Source: Strigops habroptila (taxonomy: Eukaryota; Chordata; Aves; Psittaciformes; Psittacidae). From it: a stretch of 64,000 bases of DNA. Shown here one piece after another: positions 47,641 to 60,849 of the stretch; position 1 is the first letter of the stretch; every line of letters begins with the position of its first letter. The translations under genes were made by a program, and so were the position numbers. Under the pieces are notes generated by a model. The model ran no database searches, was not told the DNA's origin, and saw nothing but the letters and a program-made list of their open reading frames with translations. The stretch lies in the NCBI RefSeq assembly GCF_004027225.2, contig NC_044289.2:11618354-11682353 (forward strand), read 5' to 3'.

Positions 47641-50600
47641 CTACAAGAATCAATTGAGAAACAGTCAGTAACTTGTTCTTATGATTTGCTGACAGCTCAC
47701 TTTGGGAATCTGAGTACAAGCCAAAGGAAGCAAGTGCTGGGTATCCCTGTTGGAACACTTCTGTACCAAACTGAGTCCACATTTAATGAGACACAAGTGG
47801 CACCATCTCTGCTTCTCCTGCATGTGCTTTTTGATGTGTGAGTTTATGCACACAAGCAGCTTGTTACCAGAGAAGCCGTTAAAAGCTGAAGTGTCTAAAC
47901 CAGCATTTGGAAAAGAAAAACAAAACCAACTTTAAAGGCAAGAAAATCAACACTAAATGAAAACTATTCAAATTAGGAAAGAGAGAAGATACCACATAAT
48001 CACCAGTGTGCATGGAAACATTCACGGGTATTTCTGCTAAATGTTAATCATTATCATGGGCAAGACAAAAAAATCTTCCCCCACACAGTAGTAAGAATGC
48101 AAAGTTCAAAGCCTCCAAACTGAGCCCCAAATCCAGGGAGGGAATTGCAGGCAAAGCTTTTTTCACCTGGACTAACAAGGATTGCTTAGATATGCTGCTT
48201 GTTTCCTTCAGGGAAGATGACAGATAGTATTTCAGCCCTGGGAAATAAAGTCTAGTTATCTTGTAAAAACACAAGGGAACAGCGCCAGTCTCATCTGAGA
48301 AAGCACACACATGCAGATTGCCTCCTTTCATTAAATGCATTTGAGTATAAATATTGCTTTAGCATCTTGGTTTCTATCAGTCAGTGTGTGCCAACTGGAA
48401 AAGGACACACAAAAAACGGCTGAGCAAGACGTGCTAGTTTCAGGCTTCCAAGACAGCGCTCCAGATAATGGAGGGGGAGGCGAGCATCTGACAGTATCCT
48501 TTTAATCAAAGAGCTTGGTTCAAACGTCTCTCAAGTTACTGGGCTATTAAGAGTTCACATCTGTGTGGCTTTCCAAGGAAGGAGACTTGGCTGGCTTTCC
48601 AAGGGCTGTAATCAGCACACGGGGAGCCAGTAGGCTCTGGAGGAATGGAGCAATATGCAGTTATTGCCCAGGGATGCGGCTGCCGTAAAGTGAACACTGC
48701 TGCCTTCTAACGTTCAAACCAAGGTAGACTTCAAAGCCCAAAGCCTCCAAGACAGATCCTACTATCCTACCCAGACACAAGCATCATTCCCAAGATCTTG
48801 AGGGGGAGGCTTTGGAGTTCACAGTCTTGTAAATTAGTCATATGGACAGTAAATCTGGAGAAGGTAAAAAGGAGAGCAAGCAAACATCAAAGCACACTTG
48901 CAAACTCAAACAGTAACAGGTCTTTGAGCTTTAGCGGTTTCACTGGGGGCCTGGTCTTCGCTTTCACACTTCAAATTAAAGCTCTCACTCTTCCCAGCTT
49001 TCAAGAATCAGGCTCCTCAGTGTTTCACCAATGTTTATCAGGGGAAACCCTGATAACAGATGGGTGCAGGTGGCTGTAGAATAACAGTGGAAGACTTGCA
49101 ATGCCACAGCATCGTGACCAGCAGCCGTGACCATCATCTCCCTGCTGGGAGCTGCAGCTCCTGAGCAGGACAGAACATTACCCATGCTGGGGCAGTGTCA
49201 CTAATCCAGTACATCACTGCAACTTCACATCACACCAGCAGTTAAAGGTGAAAAAGTTGGGCCATGAACTGCATCCTTCACCCCATGCCTCGCCCTCAGG
49301 CATTCCGTTCCCCACATAGGCTGAAAATTTCCATGCTTCCTTCTGCACAGGAGGCAATAAAGACAGCCTGAAAACCACTTCCCATGCTGAGTTGTTACTG
49401 AAAATACACCACAAGCATTTAGACAAAATCTGTACCAAACCACCAGACTTGCAGCCTGATCACCAACACTGCAATCCCTGTCCCCAGCACCACAGGCACA
49501 TGGAGCTCTTTGATCTGAAAAGCCCGGGGGATGCAGGTCATCCCAGTGGGGCCCAGTCTAGAGGAACAGGAATCCTGTAGCTCACTTCAACCTTTCACTT
49601 GAACCTTCTCCTGTACCAGCTGCATCAAAGCACCCTCCACTTGCTGGCATGGGATTGGGTGTCAGTACTGAAAACTGCCTTGCTCACTTTGGAACGACAG
49701 ACTGGTTTGGGTTGAAAGAGGCCCTAAAGATCATCTAGTTCCAACCCCCTGCCACGGGCAGGGACACCTTCCACTAGAGCAGGTTACTCCAACCTGGCCT
49801 TGAACACTGCCAGGGATGGGGCAGCCACAGCTTCTCTGGGCACCCTGTGCCAGCGCCTCAGCACCCTCACAGGGAAGAACTTCTGCCTAAGAGCTCATCT
49901 CAACCTCCCCTCTGGCAGGTTAAAGCCATTCCCCTTGTCCTGTCCCTACAGGCCCTTGTCCAAAGCCCCTCTCCAGGTTTCCTGTAGCCCCTTTAGGCAC
50001 TGGAGCTGCTCTAAGGTCTCCCCTTAAGGAGCCTTCTCTTCTCCAGGCTGAACCAGCCCAGCTCTCTCAGCCTGTCTCCAGAGCAGAGCTGCTCCAGCCC
50101 TCAAAGCATCTTCGTGGCCTCCTCTGGACTCCCTTGAGCGGGTTCATGTCCTTACATATCTTAGATATCTTGTATATCTTAGAATATATGCGAAATATCC
50201 CCTGTATCTTGTTCCCAACAACTGGACACAAAATAGAGCCCAAAGTCATTTCCTGAAGGGCAGGTCCTGCAAAGGGGATGCTCTGGCAATTAATAAAGCA
50301 AATCAGCAGTAGGACAGCCTGGTGTTGGGACTAAAGCCACTTCCTGCACAGTCAGGAACATCATGCACATTTAGCACACCTTGCCAGTGCTTCAGGTCAC
50401 TTTTTTCCCTGATATTTAGAGAGACCCTGGCTCAGGTCTTTGTTCCTGACTTTCTGATATGGGGGTAAATCACAGGACAAAAGCTGGAGGTGGGAAAGCT
50501 GGAAGGAAGGAAATAGAACAATGAAGCTGTCATCAACCCCAGGGGCAGACCACTGTGTCTCCATTAGCTACTCAAAGTTCCCTCCCATCCTACTTTCTCC

Positions 50601-50785
50601 ATCTCTGCCCATCAACATTAAAGAGCACTGCTTACTGTCTTATGGGACTTGGACACTGGCAGGATTATGGCTAGCACACAGATAAGCTGGAAAATGGCTC
50701 CAAAGAAGAGTCCGTAGCGTAGCACGTTCTCCATGAATGTGGGCTCAGGGATTTCAGGTGGGGAGAAATCCAACTCAGCAGCCAT
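47533..50785 (-). CDS. MANBAL: MANBAL, mannosidase beta A like (small membrane protein), complete CDS in two exons
   Basis: Joining 50785-50636 and 47640-47533 gives an 85-residue protein plus TAA stop. Both the length and the sequence match vertebrate MANBAL. It starts [17 protein letters not shown] and has one strongly hydrophobic segment (about residues 24-44, [19 protein letters not shown]). The C-terminal half is charged and ends in the lysine-rich [11 protein letters not shown]. One membrane span with a basic cytosolic tail suggests a small single-pass protein; its function is not known, and despite the name it is not a mannosidase. The intron obeys GT-AG and its phase 0 join is clean. 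Its location beside SRC matches the human order. The poly(A) site could not be placed confidently; an ATTAAA on the minus strand at 47448-47443 is one option. Confidence 0.95.
47641..50635 (-). other. MANBAL: MANBAL intron 2
   Basis: This 3.0-kb intron between the two coding exons contains a 470-bp CR1 fragment (49690-50160). No other gene or conserved element was recognised in it. Confidence 0.7.
49690..50160 (-). repeat. CR1 LINE fragment, longest copy in the window
   Basis: On the minus strand this is a roughly 470-bp CR1 3' region. It contains the GAGGCCACGAAGATGCTTTG block, the GGAGAAGAGAAGGCTCC block, the ACCTGCCAGAGGGGAGGTTG block and the usual GGTCCCT-like 3' end. It reaches further 5' than the other copies and lies in MANBAL intron 2 in the sense direction. 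Confidence 0.95.
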
Positions 50786-50830
50786 GGTGGGTGCACCCTT
50801 CTCCTCTAATGCTCTCAAGAAGACTGGTTA
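50636..50830 (-). CDS. MANBAL: MANBAL first coding exon (start codon and membrane span)
   Basis: The exon begins after a strong pyrimidine tract and TTGTAG at 50832-50831. It has 45 nt of leader and starts coding at 50785 with context CCACCATGG, an excellent Kozak match. It encodes residues 1-50, including the hydrophobic segment, and ends at 50636 before donor GTAAGC. Confidence 0.95.
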
Positions 50831-53800
50831 CTACAAGGACGGAAAAAAAGAGCAATTATTTGCATCATGCCTTCTGGTATTCACTTGCCATTATCAAAAA
50901 ATGACAGACTATCTCATGCAGGTTTGTTGAAGATACCCTTGATCTACAGAACCAATAACAAAGAGGGAAATGAGTGTTACATTTTATTTGGATGCTTCTT
51001 TTACCACCCGCCTATGTAAATAGTGCTTCAATGCTAGTATCAGTCCATTTGCAGGTGAGGGGAAGACAAACAGAATACGAACAATGTTCATGAAACAGTA
51101 AAGGAAGAGCTTAAGAAGTAAGAATATATTTCTCCCCGACTTATATGCAAGATGATTATTACCCATTTTCACTTACATTGTATATGTGGTCACAGCCTTG
51201 CTGGTTTAGATGGTGTACAAAGCCGACTGCTACTTAAATAAACCACACAGAAGGTAGAACTGTTGAAGAGAGAGGATGAGTTATGTGGTTAAAGTTAAGC
51301 ATGGCTTTAGTGGCCGGTTACACAAAGCCCCATATACCTTGAGATGGTCACACAGGTAGTTTGTGGCAGAGTTAAACATTGACCTCCTGGGTCCCAAGCT
51401 AGTTTCTCAGCCACAGGAGCATCCTTTCTTCCTTCCTTTATCTTTTGCTAATGGAGTTGTCAATTCATTCTATGAATGAGTAATGGCTTTCTACATTAAG
51501 GGAGAACTCTCCTGCCACAATTGCTGGAGCACACCACAGAAAGCCCCAAAAGGGAAATTCGATTAGTCTGAGATGCCATCAGAGCTCAGCTGTGATTACT
51601 GTCTGAATCACTTCTCCTGACCTGTATGAGCCTGGTGCATACTTATTGAATCAGCACTGCTTATTGATACTTACAATCCTCTGTATCACTAAAGTTTGGG
51701 TGTGAGATTGTGCTCATGCACGTTTCAGCTGAATGGTGGTGATCTGCCTCCTAGAAATTATCTCCAAAGCAGGCTCTGTATTTCTCAGGCGAGGAGGAGA
51801 TTTCTACACGCTGCAGATGTGACCCAGCTCAGAAAGATGCTAAATTTAAGAGTATAATTTGAGTAAAGTTACAGTTGATAAATTTAAGACGATTTAAGAC
51901 AATTTGATGCTATTGCATAAAAGGCAAATGTCATTTGGCAAATGTCATCATATACTAAAAGGAGTGGTACATAAATGGCAAGAAATTATTTTAATTCAGC
52001 TGAAATACAGGATATTATTTTGAGTTTTAAAAGACAGGGGAAAATTCCAAGCTGCACAAGCTGCAGCCACTGGAAAGCAGAGACTGTGGAACCCCTGTTA
52101 GTGGTGATTCAGAAGAGCAGATCAGATCAGCCTTTGCCTGGGATGGGGTATGAGTGTATATAATCCTGCCTCTGAATCAGGCCCTAAGAACAAGTGTCTT
52201 CTCCTGGTCCCTTCAGGTCTGGACTTCAGTGAAAGGGCTGGGTTTTTTCAAATCCTGATTAAAACTCAGTAAGCAAGAGCCATGTGGGACCTGTGCATGA
52301 AGCCAGAATACACACTGGGCCACTGCGGCTCAGCAAGTCCCAAAACAGACCCAAAGACTGCACAGGACATACCACAGTGTCAACAAAGCACAAATGTGGC
52401 TCTTCCCTAACTCCTTTTAAAGTTAAAAAGGCTCTCTCCTCCAATCCACTAAGGCAGCAGTTCCTCAGCAAGAAACAGAACCATGAAGAACTTCACCCTT
52501 GAGTTGCATTTTATCACAACGTTATTTATTGGGCTCTCTCTTGAAAACATTATTCTTGCCCACCCCCTTCCTCAAACAGCACAGGAAGGGATGTGGCTTC
52601 ATTCCTCACCTGGAGTTTTCCCAGGACAAACTCCTGCTGAGAATCCTGACTCACACACCTGAAACACAGCACACAAAAATAAACCAGAACAGGAAACTGA
52701 TACAGTGAAAACAAATAATCCTCATCTTCTGCAAGTCTCCTCGTCCTTTCCCCTTTTCTGTTTCACTTCCCTTGAGGGGATTAGTAATTCTCTAACAAAT
52801 CCCAGGTGACGTGACCAGCATCAAGAGCTCTCAAGCAGGCTGGGAGCAGCTGCCACTACCATTTTAAGCATTACCCTGTGAAATATGCTCAGAGAAGACC
52901 TGACATCATGCTCCAACTAGTCACAGAGTGTCCTTGCTTGCACAGGAGCCACAGCAGGCAACCCACATTCTGACCTATCAGTGGAGCTGAAGTAATATTA
53001 GCAAAATTCTTCCCTGTTTTAAAACTCCTGTGGTTAACACAGCACCCAAACCTGCCCAGGCAAGGAGGCTGAAGCTTACACACACAAGCAGGCCAAAGCT
53101 GAACCTGGGGGAAGCAGGGCTCAGCCTTCCCCACTGAACCCAGAGCGTGCACAGTGTGTTTCCTCACTGCAAGCACAACCTTACACTGTGCCTTGCAGTT
53201 CATCCAGCAGGTCCCTGGATGATAATGGAGTTTTCCTCTCTGTTCCCAAGAAGCTAACAGTTTCACCACCTCTTCCTTGGCTGTTGCTTCTTCTCCACAG
53301 GTTGTCAACCACCTTTTCCTCAGACCACCTCACCTATTAACATGGTTAAAGTAATTATTCTTAAATTGCATTTCAAGACGGGTACTCCTATGTCAGACCC
53401 TGAGAGGACACTTCCCTCTCACCCCTCCAGCTTACTCATGTGGTCTCACAGCAGCTACCACCTCTCCCCACAAGCCTGGTCATCTCACTGGAACATTACA
53501 GCAGAAACAGGTCACAAACACTTGCACTTCGCTACGGGAATTGATTTTGACTATTTGTTTAAAAACAGTCTTGCCTTCATCGGGGTTTTACAGCAAACAA
53601 ATGGACATTTACCCTGCACAAAAGGACTCTCTCCTCAGGCAAATATCTTCTGTCCTCACCACAGGACCAGTGACGGGCTACAGGCTTGGGCTGCTCCTCC
53701 TCAGTAGGGTCCTGTGCACAGGATCAGACCCTATCATACATAACTGTGTGTTTTCAGGATCAGGGCCATAAACCAGACACCTCAATAGAGCCAGGGCACA

Positions 53801-54403
53801 CCCAAACCTTTCTTTTTCCTGCCCTGTATTTCCCAGCTGGCATCTTCAAGACCTAGCACTATATAGATAATCAGTGTAGGACAAAGCTACAGGAGCACTT
53901 CAAGGGATAGACATTAGTTTCCTGCTGGGGTGGAAATAAAGAGCAACGGTATTGCTGCAGAACATAAAAGCTGCTGTCAAAGGATAAGGCAAGAAATGAT
54001 TTAGTAGGTGCTGGGATGGAGACTGGTCATTATCGCCCTCAGGGGGGTCTGCGTGTGCTCAGCACCGCTGCGAACAACCATCACCGGGGCCGAGCAGCCC
54101 GTCCGCAGGCTCCCGGTCCCGGTGCCACCGGCCATACCAGGGTCCGAAAGGAGACGCAGCCGTGCGGCCTCAGCGCAGGGACACCCACAGCTCCTCCTCC
54201 CCTCCCGAGGGCACCGCGCTGTGCCGCTTCCCCCCGCGCCCAGCCCGGCTGCGGCAGCAGGAGCGGCCGCCACGGAGCCGGCGAGGCTGCCCCCGGTGAT
54301 GCTGGAGGCAACGCTTCAGCACAACCCCTTCCACCGGCACCGCCGCTCCGCACCTCCCGCCCCGGCCCCGGCCCGCTCACCGCCCCGCTCGGCCAGGCCT
54401 CAC
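50831..54403 (-). other. MANBAL: MANBAL intron 1 (predicted)
   Basis: The span between the MANBAL start exon and its CpG-island promoter holds no recognisable coding sequence. A frame at 53342-53707 (+) and one at 52889-53308 (-) are open but unrecognised and lack splice support. Confidence 0.55.
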
Positions 54404-54520
54404 CGTCCCGGAAGTGCTCCCCGCCCAGCCGGAACCGCGCCTCGCCCCTAGCAACCGCCCCGGGCACCGCGTTGCTAAGGGCGGCCTGCGGGCAGGGTCC
54501 GCCGTCCGGTTCCTCCCGAA
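54030..54520 (-). promoter_or_regulatory. MANBAL: CpG island, MANBAL promoter and non-coding first exon
   Basis: A sharply bounded CpG island lies about 3.6 kb upstream of the MANBAL start exon. On the minus strand a donor, GGACG then GTGAGG, follows 54404. An ETS-type motif CCGGAAGT (54408-54415) sits immediately upstream of it, and RFX-like GTTGCTA half-sites lie at 54448-54480. A short first exon ending at 54404 would explain the leader. It may also fire in the plus direction. Confidence 0.6.
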
Positions 54521-57348
54521 AGGGTCCCCACAGCAGCCAAGCACCCCATGGTCCATGTACTCACCCCCTAAATCAATGCATTTTAATCCCCACCATCAAT
54601 AACGTGGCCTTTCAGTCCTGGCGGGTTTCTCTTTATCCACGAGGTTTTGCTCTGCTCCCTTGAAGCGCTCTGGCAGTAATAATTAAGACACACTTTGGTC
54701 TTGCCAGAGATTAGTTTTATTTTTAATGTTCCGATTTGGTTTCCAGCTCTGAAATGGAGATGTCTTGATAAGATGGAAAAACAGCTTGTGCTCTGTTTGG
54801 CTCGTTTGTGGTATTTAAAGAATCTGATTTGTTTTGCCCTTTTCCCAACCCTAAAATGTCAGGAGTGCCAGGTTAGTTTTGCTGCAGAGCTCTACTATCA
54901 GAAAGCCTAAATACTTTGGGGAAAACCTAATCGGTTGCTTATCTACCGAAGGGAGTGAGGTTTGGCATTTGAAATGAAAGGCTTATCTAGGCTGTTACCA
55001 AGCATTTGAATTAAATGGGTATTAATGAAAACTATTTTCAAAGGTTTTGAGCAATTGGATTAAAAACCTTTCATCCCTTTTACTGCAGAAGACTTTACGG
55101 ACAACTGGAGAATGCACAGGGCTGCAAGTTGCAGAGGCCAGAGACACTTGTACAATGAAACTCTTCTAGCATAAAAACACTAAGAAGAAAATGACTCTTA
55201 AATAATTACCAGAGCTTTCACTGCCCCTGGTGAGCGGCTGCACTGGGTGAGGGATGAATGCAGAGCTCAGGGAAGGTGGTAAATCCTGCCCTTTCAGCTC
55301 CCAAACACTGGCTGTTCAGGGCACAAAGATACTGGGGAGGGAGAAATAAATCTTGTGAATATCTGGAGAGATCCTATCAGTTTGGATTAAATGGCCAGAT
55401 TAAATTCCTCCCAGTGCACTGAATTTGGTGGTGCTGCTGTCCACACACACCTTCTCACGGGCTCTGATCTTCCCACTTTGACGTCTGCCCACAAAGGGGA
55501 AAACACACACTTAGATTGCAACTGATACTGCATGTTTTCCTCATTCTCCTCCTCTCCCCCAACAGAAACGACACTACTTTAAGTAGAAATAGGTTAAGTG
55601 AAATTTGGAGATTTTATACAGCTCTTGCCCATTCCCTCTGCTGCTACCCAGCCCCTGAGGCTGTGGATTCCAGCAACACCAGCTCTGCTCAGGAGACACT
55701 CACCCTTCCAACCGCAAGCAGGTGGTGCCATTAGCCTGCTACGGCTGCCTGTCACCAGCACCCCACTGCCCCATTCCGTTCACCTGCCTGGGGAATGATA
55801 AAAAAGGAAGCTATTTATACAAAAAAAAGAGAAGATATTTTTCCAAAGCCCACGAGATGTGGGTGGGTTTCAAAGCTCAGACTGATTCAACAGGCAGAAA
55901 TGTCCATTTTGCCAGCACTCAATTTGACAGAGCTTAGGCACAAAGTGTATCTCCACATCCAAATCACCCTTAGCTTTTTTAGTTCTTTCTACAGTTCTTC
56001 TTTTGTTTGCACTGCAGTGTTTCCTGCATGTCTTTGCAAAGAGACCTATTTGTTATCATTCCTTAAACATGTACCATATCTTTGTGCACCACAGTCTTTT
56101 CATCCTCAGGATGCATCTTATTCAGCCAGGAAAAAATTAGTAACAACTGCTTTCACTTTTCAGCCCTTACTGGAAACGTGGCCTTCCTCATTCCCTCTCC
56201 ATGACCAACATTTTACTTTCTTGGTACCAGTAACACATCTCACTCAAATTTTGTTTTTTATCAGAAGCTTTCAAAGCACGTTCCCAAGGTGAGCAGTAAC
56301 AGCAGCATTTGGATTCTGATGGGAAACCAAGTCAGAAAACACACAGACCAACACCCAGGTGGGAAGTGGTGGCGCTGGGGTAATCACTACAGCTCTCTGA
56401 GCAGAGGGTGGGTGTTCACAGACCCTGCCCTACTCTGCTTCTCCATCCCAGAATACAAAGGTCCCAGTGATAGGCCTGAGGCTGGCTCTCCCTGGCTGTA
56501 ATGTGCTCTGTGTTACCTTCTGGCCAAGGCTCCTTTCCTGACTGAAATGAGAGTGGTAAGACCAAAGAAAAACTCCTTAGTTACTGAGATTCACTTCTGC
56601 CATCTGAGGTCTGGCAGCTGGGATTGCAAGAGGAAGGAGGTGGTATTTAGAGAGCCAGAAATTCAGGAACCAGTAACTCTTGAGCCTACAGCTGAGTGTA
56701 ACATGCTGATGTCTGGCTGAAAGTCTTGGCACTGCACTTGGGCGATGCTGAAATGCTCCAGCAGCAGTGCTAGGAAGTAAACAGCGCCAGGCAGGTACGA
56801 GCTCTATAAATGGATCTCACCCACAGAGCTCCTCAGGCCTCCTGACAGATACACACCTCGCAGGCTGGTGCCATTTGTTCCATTGTACTCTCAGTGACAC
56901 GTTAATGTTTGAAGATGAAGTAGGCTTTTCAAGCAGGCTTTAAGCACTATGAGACAGTCCTTTCTAACAGCACTTCTTGCACATTTTAAATTACCGATTT
57001 ATTTTGCCTATTTTAAATCTGATCCCTTGCTTCAGACTCATCCAGAGGGCCTCCCTACTTGAGATTATTTTGATAAATGTTTGTATTCAGCTTCCGACCA
57101 ATCTGAATTCCTCAAGGGAAAATTCTCCCCAGGAAATCTACTGATCTTCAAAGGGTTGAGTCAGGAGGATCTGAAGATCCAAATCCCCACACTTTATCCT
57201 TCCAAGGTGAAGAAACCAAGCCTCATATGATTTTCTAATGGCAAGTCTCACCTGCTGGGTTTAAATGTTGGGTCTTCTGCTTCTTTCTTAGAAGAAATTG
57301 GCAACATGTGACAAATCCTGTCTTTCTCATTTTATATTTCCACAGAAA

Positions 57349-57484
57349 TCACAGAATCAGAGACTGGTTTGAGTTGGAAGGGACCTTAAAGTTCATCTAG
57401 TTCCAACCCCCTGCCACGGGCAGGGACACCTTCCAGGTTGCTCCAAGGCCCATCCAACCTGGCCTTGAACACAGCCAGGGAGGG
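57349..57484 (-). repeat. CR1 LINE 3' fragment
   Basis: The minus strand reads through the CR1 3' end: GGCCAGGTTGGATGGGCC, a small internal deletion, GGAAGGTGTCCCTGCCC, GGTCCCTTCCAACTCAAACC, then CTGATTCTGTGATTT. Compared with other copies it lacks about 15 bp around the CTAGTG block. Confidence 0.93.
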
Positions 57485-60400
57485 CGCAAAAGTGATTGCA
57501 AACCTAGGAAGGGAAGCTCCTGTGTATGCACTGGTGATGGACAATGTAATCAAGTGACTGATGATCAACTTACTTATGCCTTAGTTTTGCCACTTGGGAT
57601 AAGATATTTGAACCAAGATGTGTCCTATCCTTCCTCTAAGATGGCAAACCTAGGCAAAAATGTAACTTTAAATCTTAAGCAGTTCTGTTTAATTTACCAT
57701 TAGAGCATTTGTTAGTAAGTTAGTCACCACTACATCTCTCACGTAAAGAAAACCAGAGAGAACAGTTGTGTGGGGCTCTACCAGGAGTGGTGGAGACTGG
57801 AGGAGCTGGGGACCAACAGCCACCATCTGTGCCATTTTGGAGAAGTGTAGAAAAGCTTTTGATAGCTGAGAATATGGAATAGTTTTTTTGCCAATTGATG
57901 AGTTACTTTTTGCTGTCATTAGTTTCACCTCACAAGGTGACCAGGACCATTTCACATCCTGCTCAGCTTATCTGAAGCTCTATGTTCTGCACCTGGAATA
58001 GACAGGGGCCATTTTTTAAAGCATGGCATGGAGGCTGGAGGAGGTAAAGCTAAGAGGAAATCAATACATGGGAAATTGCTGCAGGATCCTCACACTGTCC
58101 TTTGTCAGCAAAGGATTGGCACTGAAATAAAAGGAGCTGGTATGTGCTTCACCCAAGGACCCTACAGAGGTTAGGTCTGCATGGATGTGACTGTGATCCA
58201 GCAGTTCCAGCAGCAGAAGGTGCCTGTGGCAGCTCGTACCTCGCTGTAGACTCCATTGGGCTTGCACCCGGTCTGGGCTTGGGTTAGAGGGCAAATAGAC
58301 AGTTATCCACCATGTGTTGCTAACCTGAGGATCTGTGGGAGGTAATCTGAGTTACATACCTGTGTTTTGGGAGCCAGTGGATGCTACCAGAACCAGCTGT
58401 GGTAGAGACCATGAGAACCAAGACCACAGTTGCCACCTCAAATACACACTGCAACATGGATGGATGGATGGATGCAAAACTGACTTCAAACAGCGCTGGA
58501 TCCTATCACAGTCTGTAGCATCTTCATGCAGAGACATTAGCAGCCAGAGCACCCGCTGTGGGACTCAAGCAGAGGCTGAACGGCTGGCAGTAGTGGTGAT
58601 CACAGCCGTTCCTGCTGCAGCAGAAGTAGCCTCAGTAGCCAGAGGAAGAGCTCATGGCATCTGCTGGAGGAGCTCCACAAACGACCCTTCTGGGTCCTGG
58701 GAAGATACAAAGGTTTCGCCTGAAGCTGGGACAGGAAATCCCAGGGACAGAAGAGCTGCTCTATTTGTGCTATTTCAGAACTCCTAAGCTGGATACACCC
58801 GACAGAGCCTGGAGGGGTTTTAGACATTTCTGCTGCCTCCTGCAATTAATGAGAAGTCATAAAGAGAGCTTGTTGTGTGAGTCTTGCTGGGTCCTGCTGT
58901 GCATGACAGGGGCCCAGCCCAGGCAGCACAAGGAAACCCCTAGCATGATGGAGCTTTACACAGCCGCCTTTGAAAGCAGCTCACTTGAGACATGAATGTG
59001 GATCACAACAAGCTGGGCAGCAGGCAGCTACAAACAAGTCCATTATAGACTGATTCTCCTTAATCTAACAGATATTGCCCAGTATCTCACAGCAGCTTTG
59101 TGTAAGGCCAGGCAGCGAGAGATTTAGCTCAAAACCACACTAGAGGATAATACCTTGAAATAGTGTTTGCTCTCGACTGGTTTAACAACATGGTCTGATT
59201 CATCTGTTCAGCCAGTGTAGCACCAAGACAGTGGAAGAAAAATAAGTCATGCTGAAAAATTGGTGCAGCTGACCTCACACATGAGAGAACATGAACAGAT
59301 TGCTTCCAAAAAGCAGTTTGCAGAGACAGAGCACAGGGATTTTGGAAAACCGCCTCTGTGCTACCCAGAAATCCCCTTTTCCGGTGCTCACGAGTAGATG
59401 ATACAAATGCTATACCTGCCTGATCTGCGTGGTAGATCCTCTCCCCATGAACAGGCTGGTGCCATTCCTTTTATCAGCTGGAGGAAGGCAGCAGTTCTTG
59501 CTTCTCTTCCGCTTGTTGTTCTGTTTCTGGATTCCACTAGAAGGGCCCTGGTCAGCTGCTCAGTTCAGGGTCAGCTCGAGCTCCTGCTTTGATCCATTCA
59601 ACCTTTTTTCATGATTTCTCTGCAAAGTGGCCTGCTCCTGACTTGATACCAAAGGGAACGCAAGCCCTTGGAGCACTCAGAGCAGGGAGAGCCCGAAGGC
59701 ATTGGTGCACAACTGTTATTTAACACCAGAGTCATCTGGCATGCTGAGCTCACTCAAGCCTTTCCAACTGTTGGGTTATTGCTTACTGAGAGCCCATGGT
59801 TTGGAAGGAGGATGTTGCTGCCCTAAGGAGTGAGCCATAATCACAGTGCTGATTTCCCATCTCAGCAAGCAGCAAAGGGGCAATGGCAGAGGGTTAGAGC
59901 AGCGCTGATTGCTTCTGCTCCCCTGCACACACAGGCAGCCACGTGCACACCAGAAGCATCATCCTTCCTTACAGCCCATCTCTGCCACTGATAGCTGTGA
60001 TGAGCGCTCTGGTGCAAGATATGAGTCAGCTCACCTGCTGAAACTTCTTCCCAACATCGAGTCACGCAAGCCCCGAGACAGGAAGGTCTGGGTTCCCATC
60101 AATTCTGGGCATTATAAAGCCAATATGAAAAATGTAGCAGGTGGAGCTCATGCTTCCACCTCATTTTTCACTCCTCTGAACCATCCTGGTCTTCTTGGCA
60201 CCATGGCTATGTGTTCTTTTTAATGGGGCTTTCACAGACCTTGTTCCAGGACTGAAAACAGCCGCCAGCGCATGCAGCACCCCAGGGAAGACCCCTGCCT
60301 TTTCCCAGAGCACATGGAGGGAGCAGGGCTCTCCAGCTGCTCCGTGAGCTTGATGTGAAGCCGTGATGTTTGTGAGGGACTGAAGCATGAACTGCCCCGC

Positions 60401-60655
60401 TAACGCTGCAGGTGTGAGTAACAAAGGAGAAGGAGGAAAAGGCTGATAATCAAAGAAAAAGAAGACAGCAAAAAGATAAACCCTCCCGAGCAGGCAGTGT
60501 GAGAAAGTATTAATGGTTAACACACTCTCATTGTGGAATAAAGGGAAAAAATGCAATTGCAAAGGGAAAGAGAAGTTTACGTTGCAAAGCAAGTTTGCCA
60601 TTCACTCCACCACATTATTGTTGTTATTTGCTCTTCCCCCTTTGAACGATAAAGC

Positions 60656-60663
60656 ATGCAAAT
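60656..60663 (+). promoter_or_regulatory. Octamer motif ATGCAAAT upstream of the GHRH TATA box
   Basis: A perfect POU-factor octamer lies about 160 bp upstream of the TATA box. POU proteins act in hypothalamic neuroendocrine neurons, so it is a plausible GHRH control element. The motif is seen directly; its role is inferred. Confidence 0.45.
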
Positions 60664-60819
60664 GACCCTTGACTACAGGCATAACCCTCTGCCCACAACC
60701 TCCCTGCCTGTGTCCCTGCACACACACAACAAGAGGATGCTAAACACAGCATGGAAATGCAGGAGGACAATTGATTCTCTGACGTGTAGAAGCCCACAGG
60801 ACTCCTGAGGGAGCACAGG

Positions 60820-60828
60820 TATAAAAGG
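60820..60828 (+). promoter_or_regulatory. GHRH: TATA box of the candidate GHRH promoter
   Basis: TATAAAAGG is a strong TATA element about 200 bp upstream of a consensus donor (GTAAGT) and 3 kb upstream of the GHRH signal-peptide exon. A start site near 60850 would be expected. There is no CpG island, consistent with a tissue-restricted gene. Confidence 0.6.
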
Positions 60829-60849
60829 AGGAGATGCACCTCGCTGGCA

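Larger units (their letters stand above)
54521..60819. other. Intergenic region between MANBAL and GHRH
   Basis: AT-rich sequence with one CR1 fragment at 57349-57484 and a short GGAT tetranucleotide run near 58457-58474. A 165-codon plus-strand frame at 55795-56292 meets a splice-donor consensus at its end and is listed as a finding. No recognised gene is present. Confidence 0.55.

Noticed and set aside
60161-60601. A 146-codon minus-strand frame near the GHRH promoter
   Set aside because: No family signature, phenylalanine runs from an AT-rich tract, and no splice or start support. It overlaps GHRH upstream DNA.
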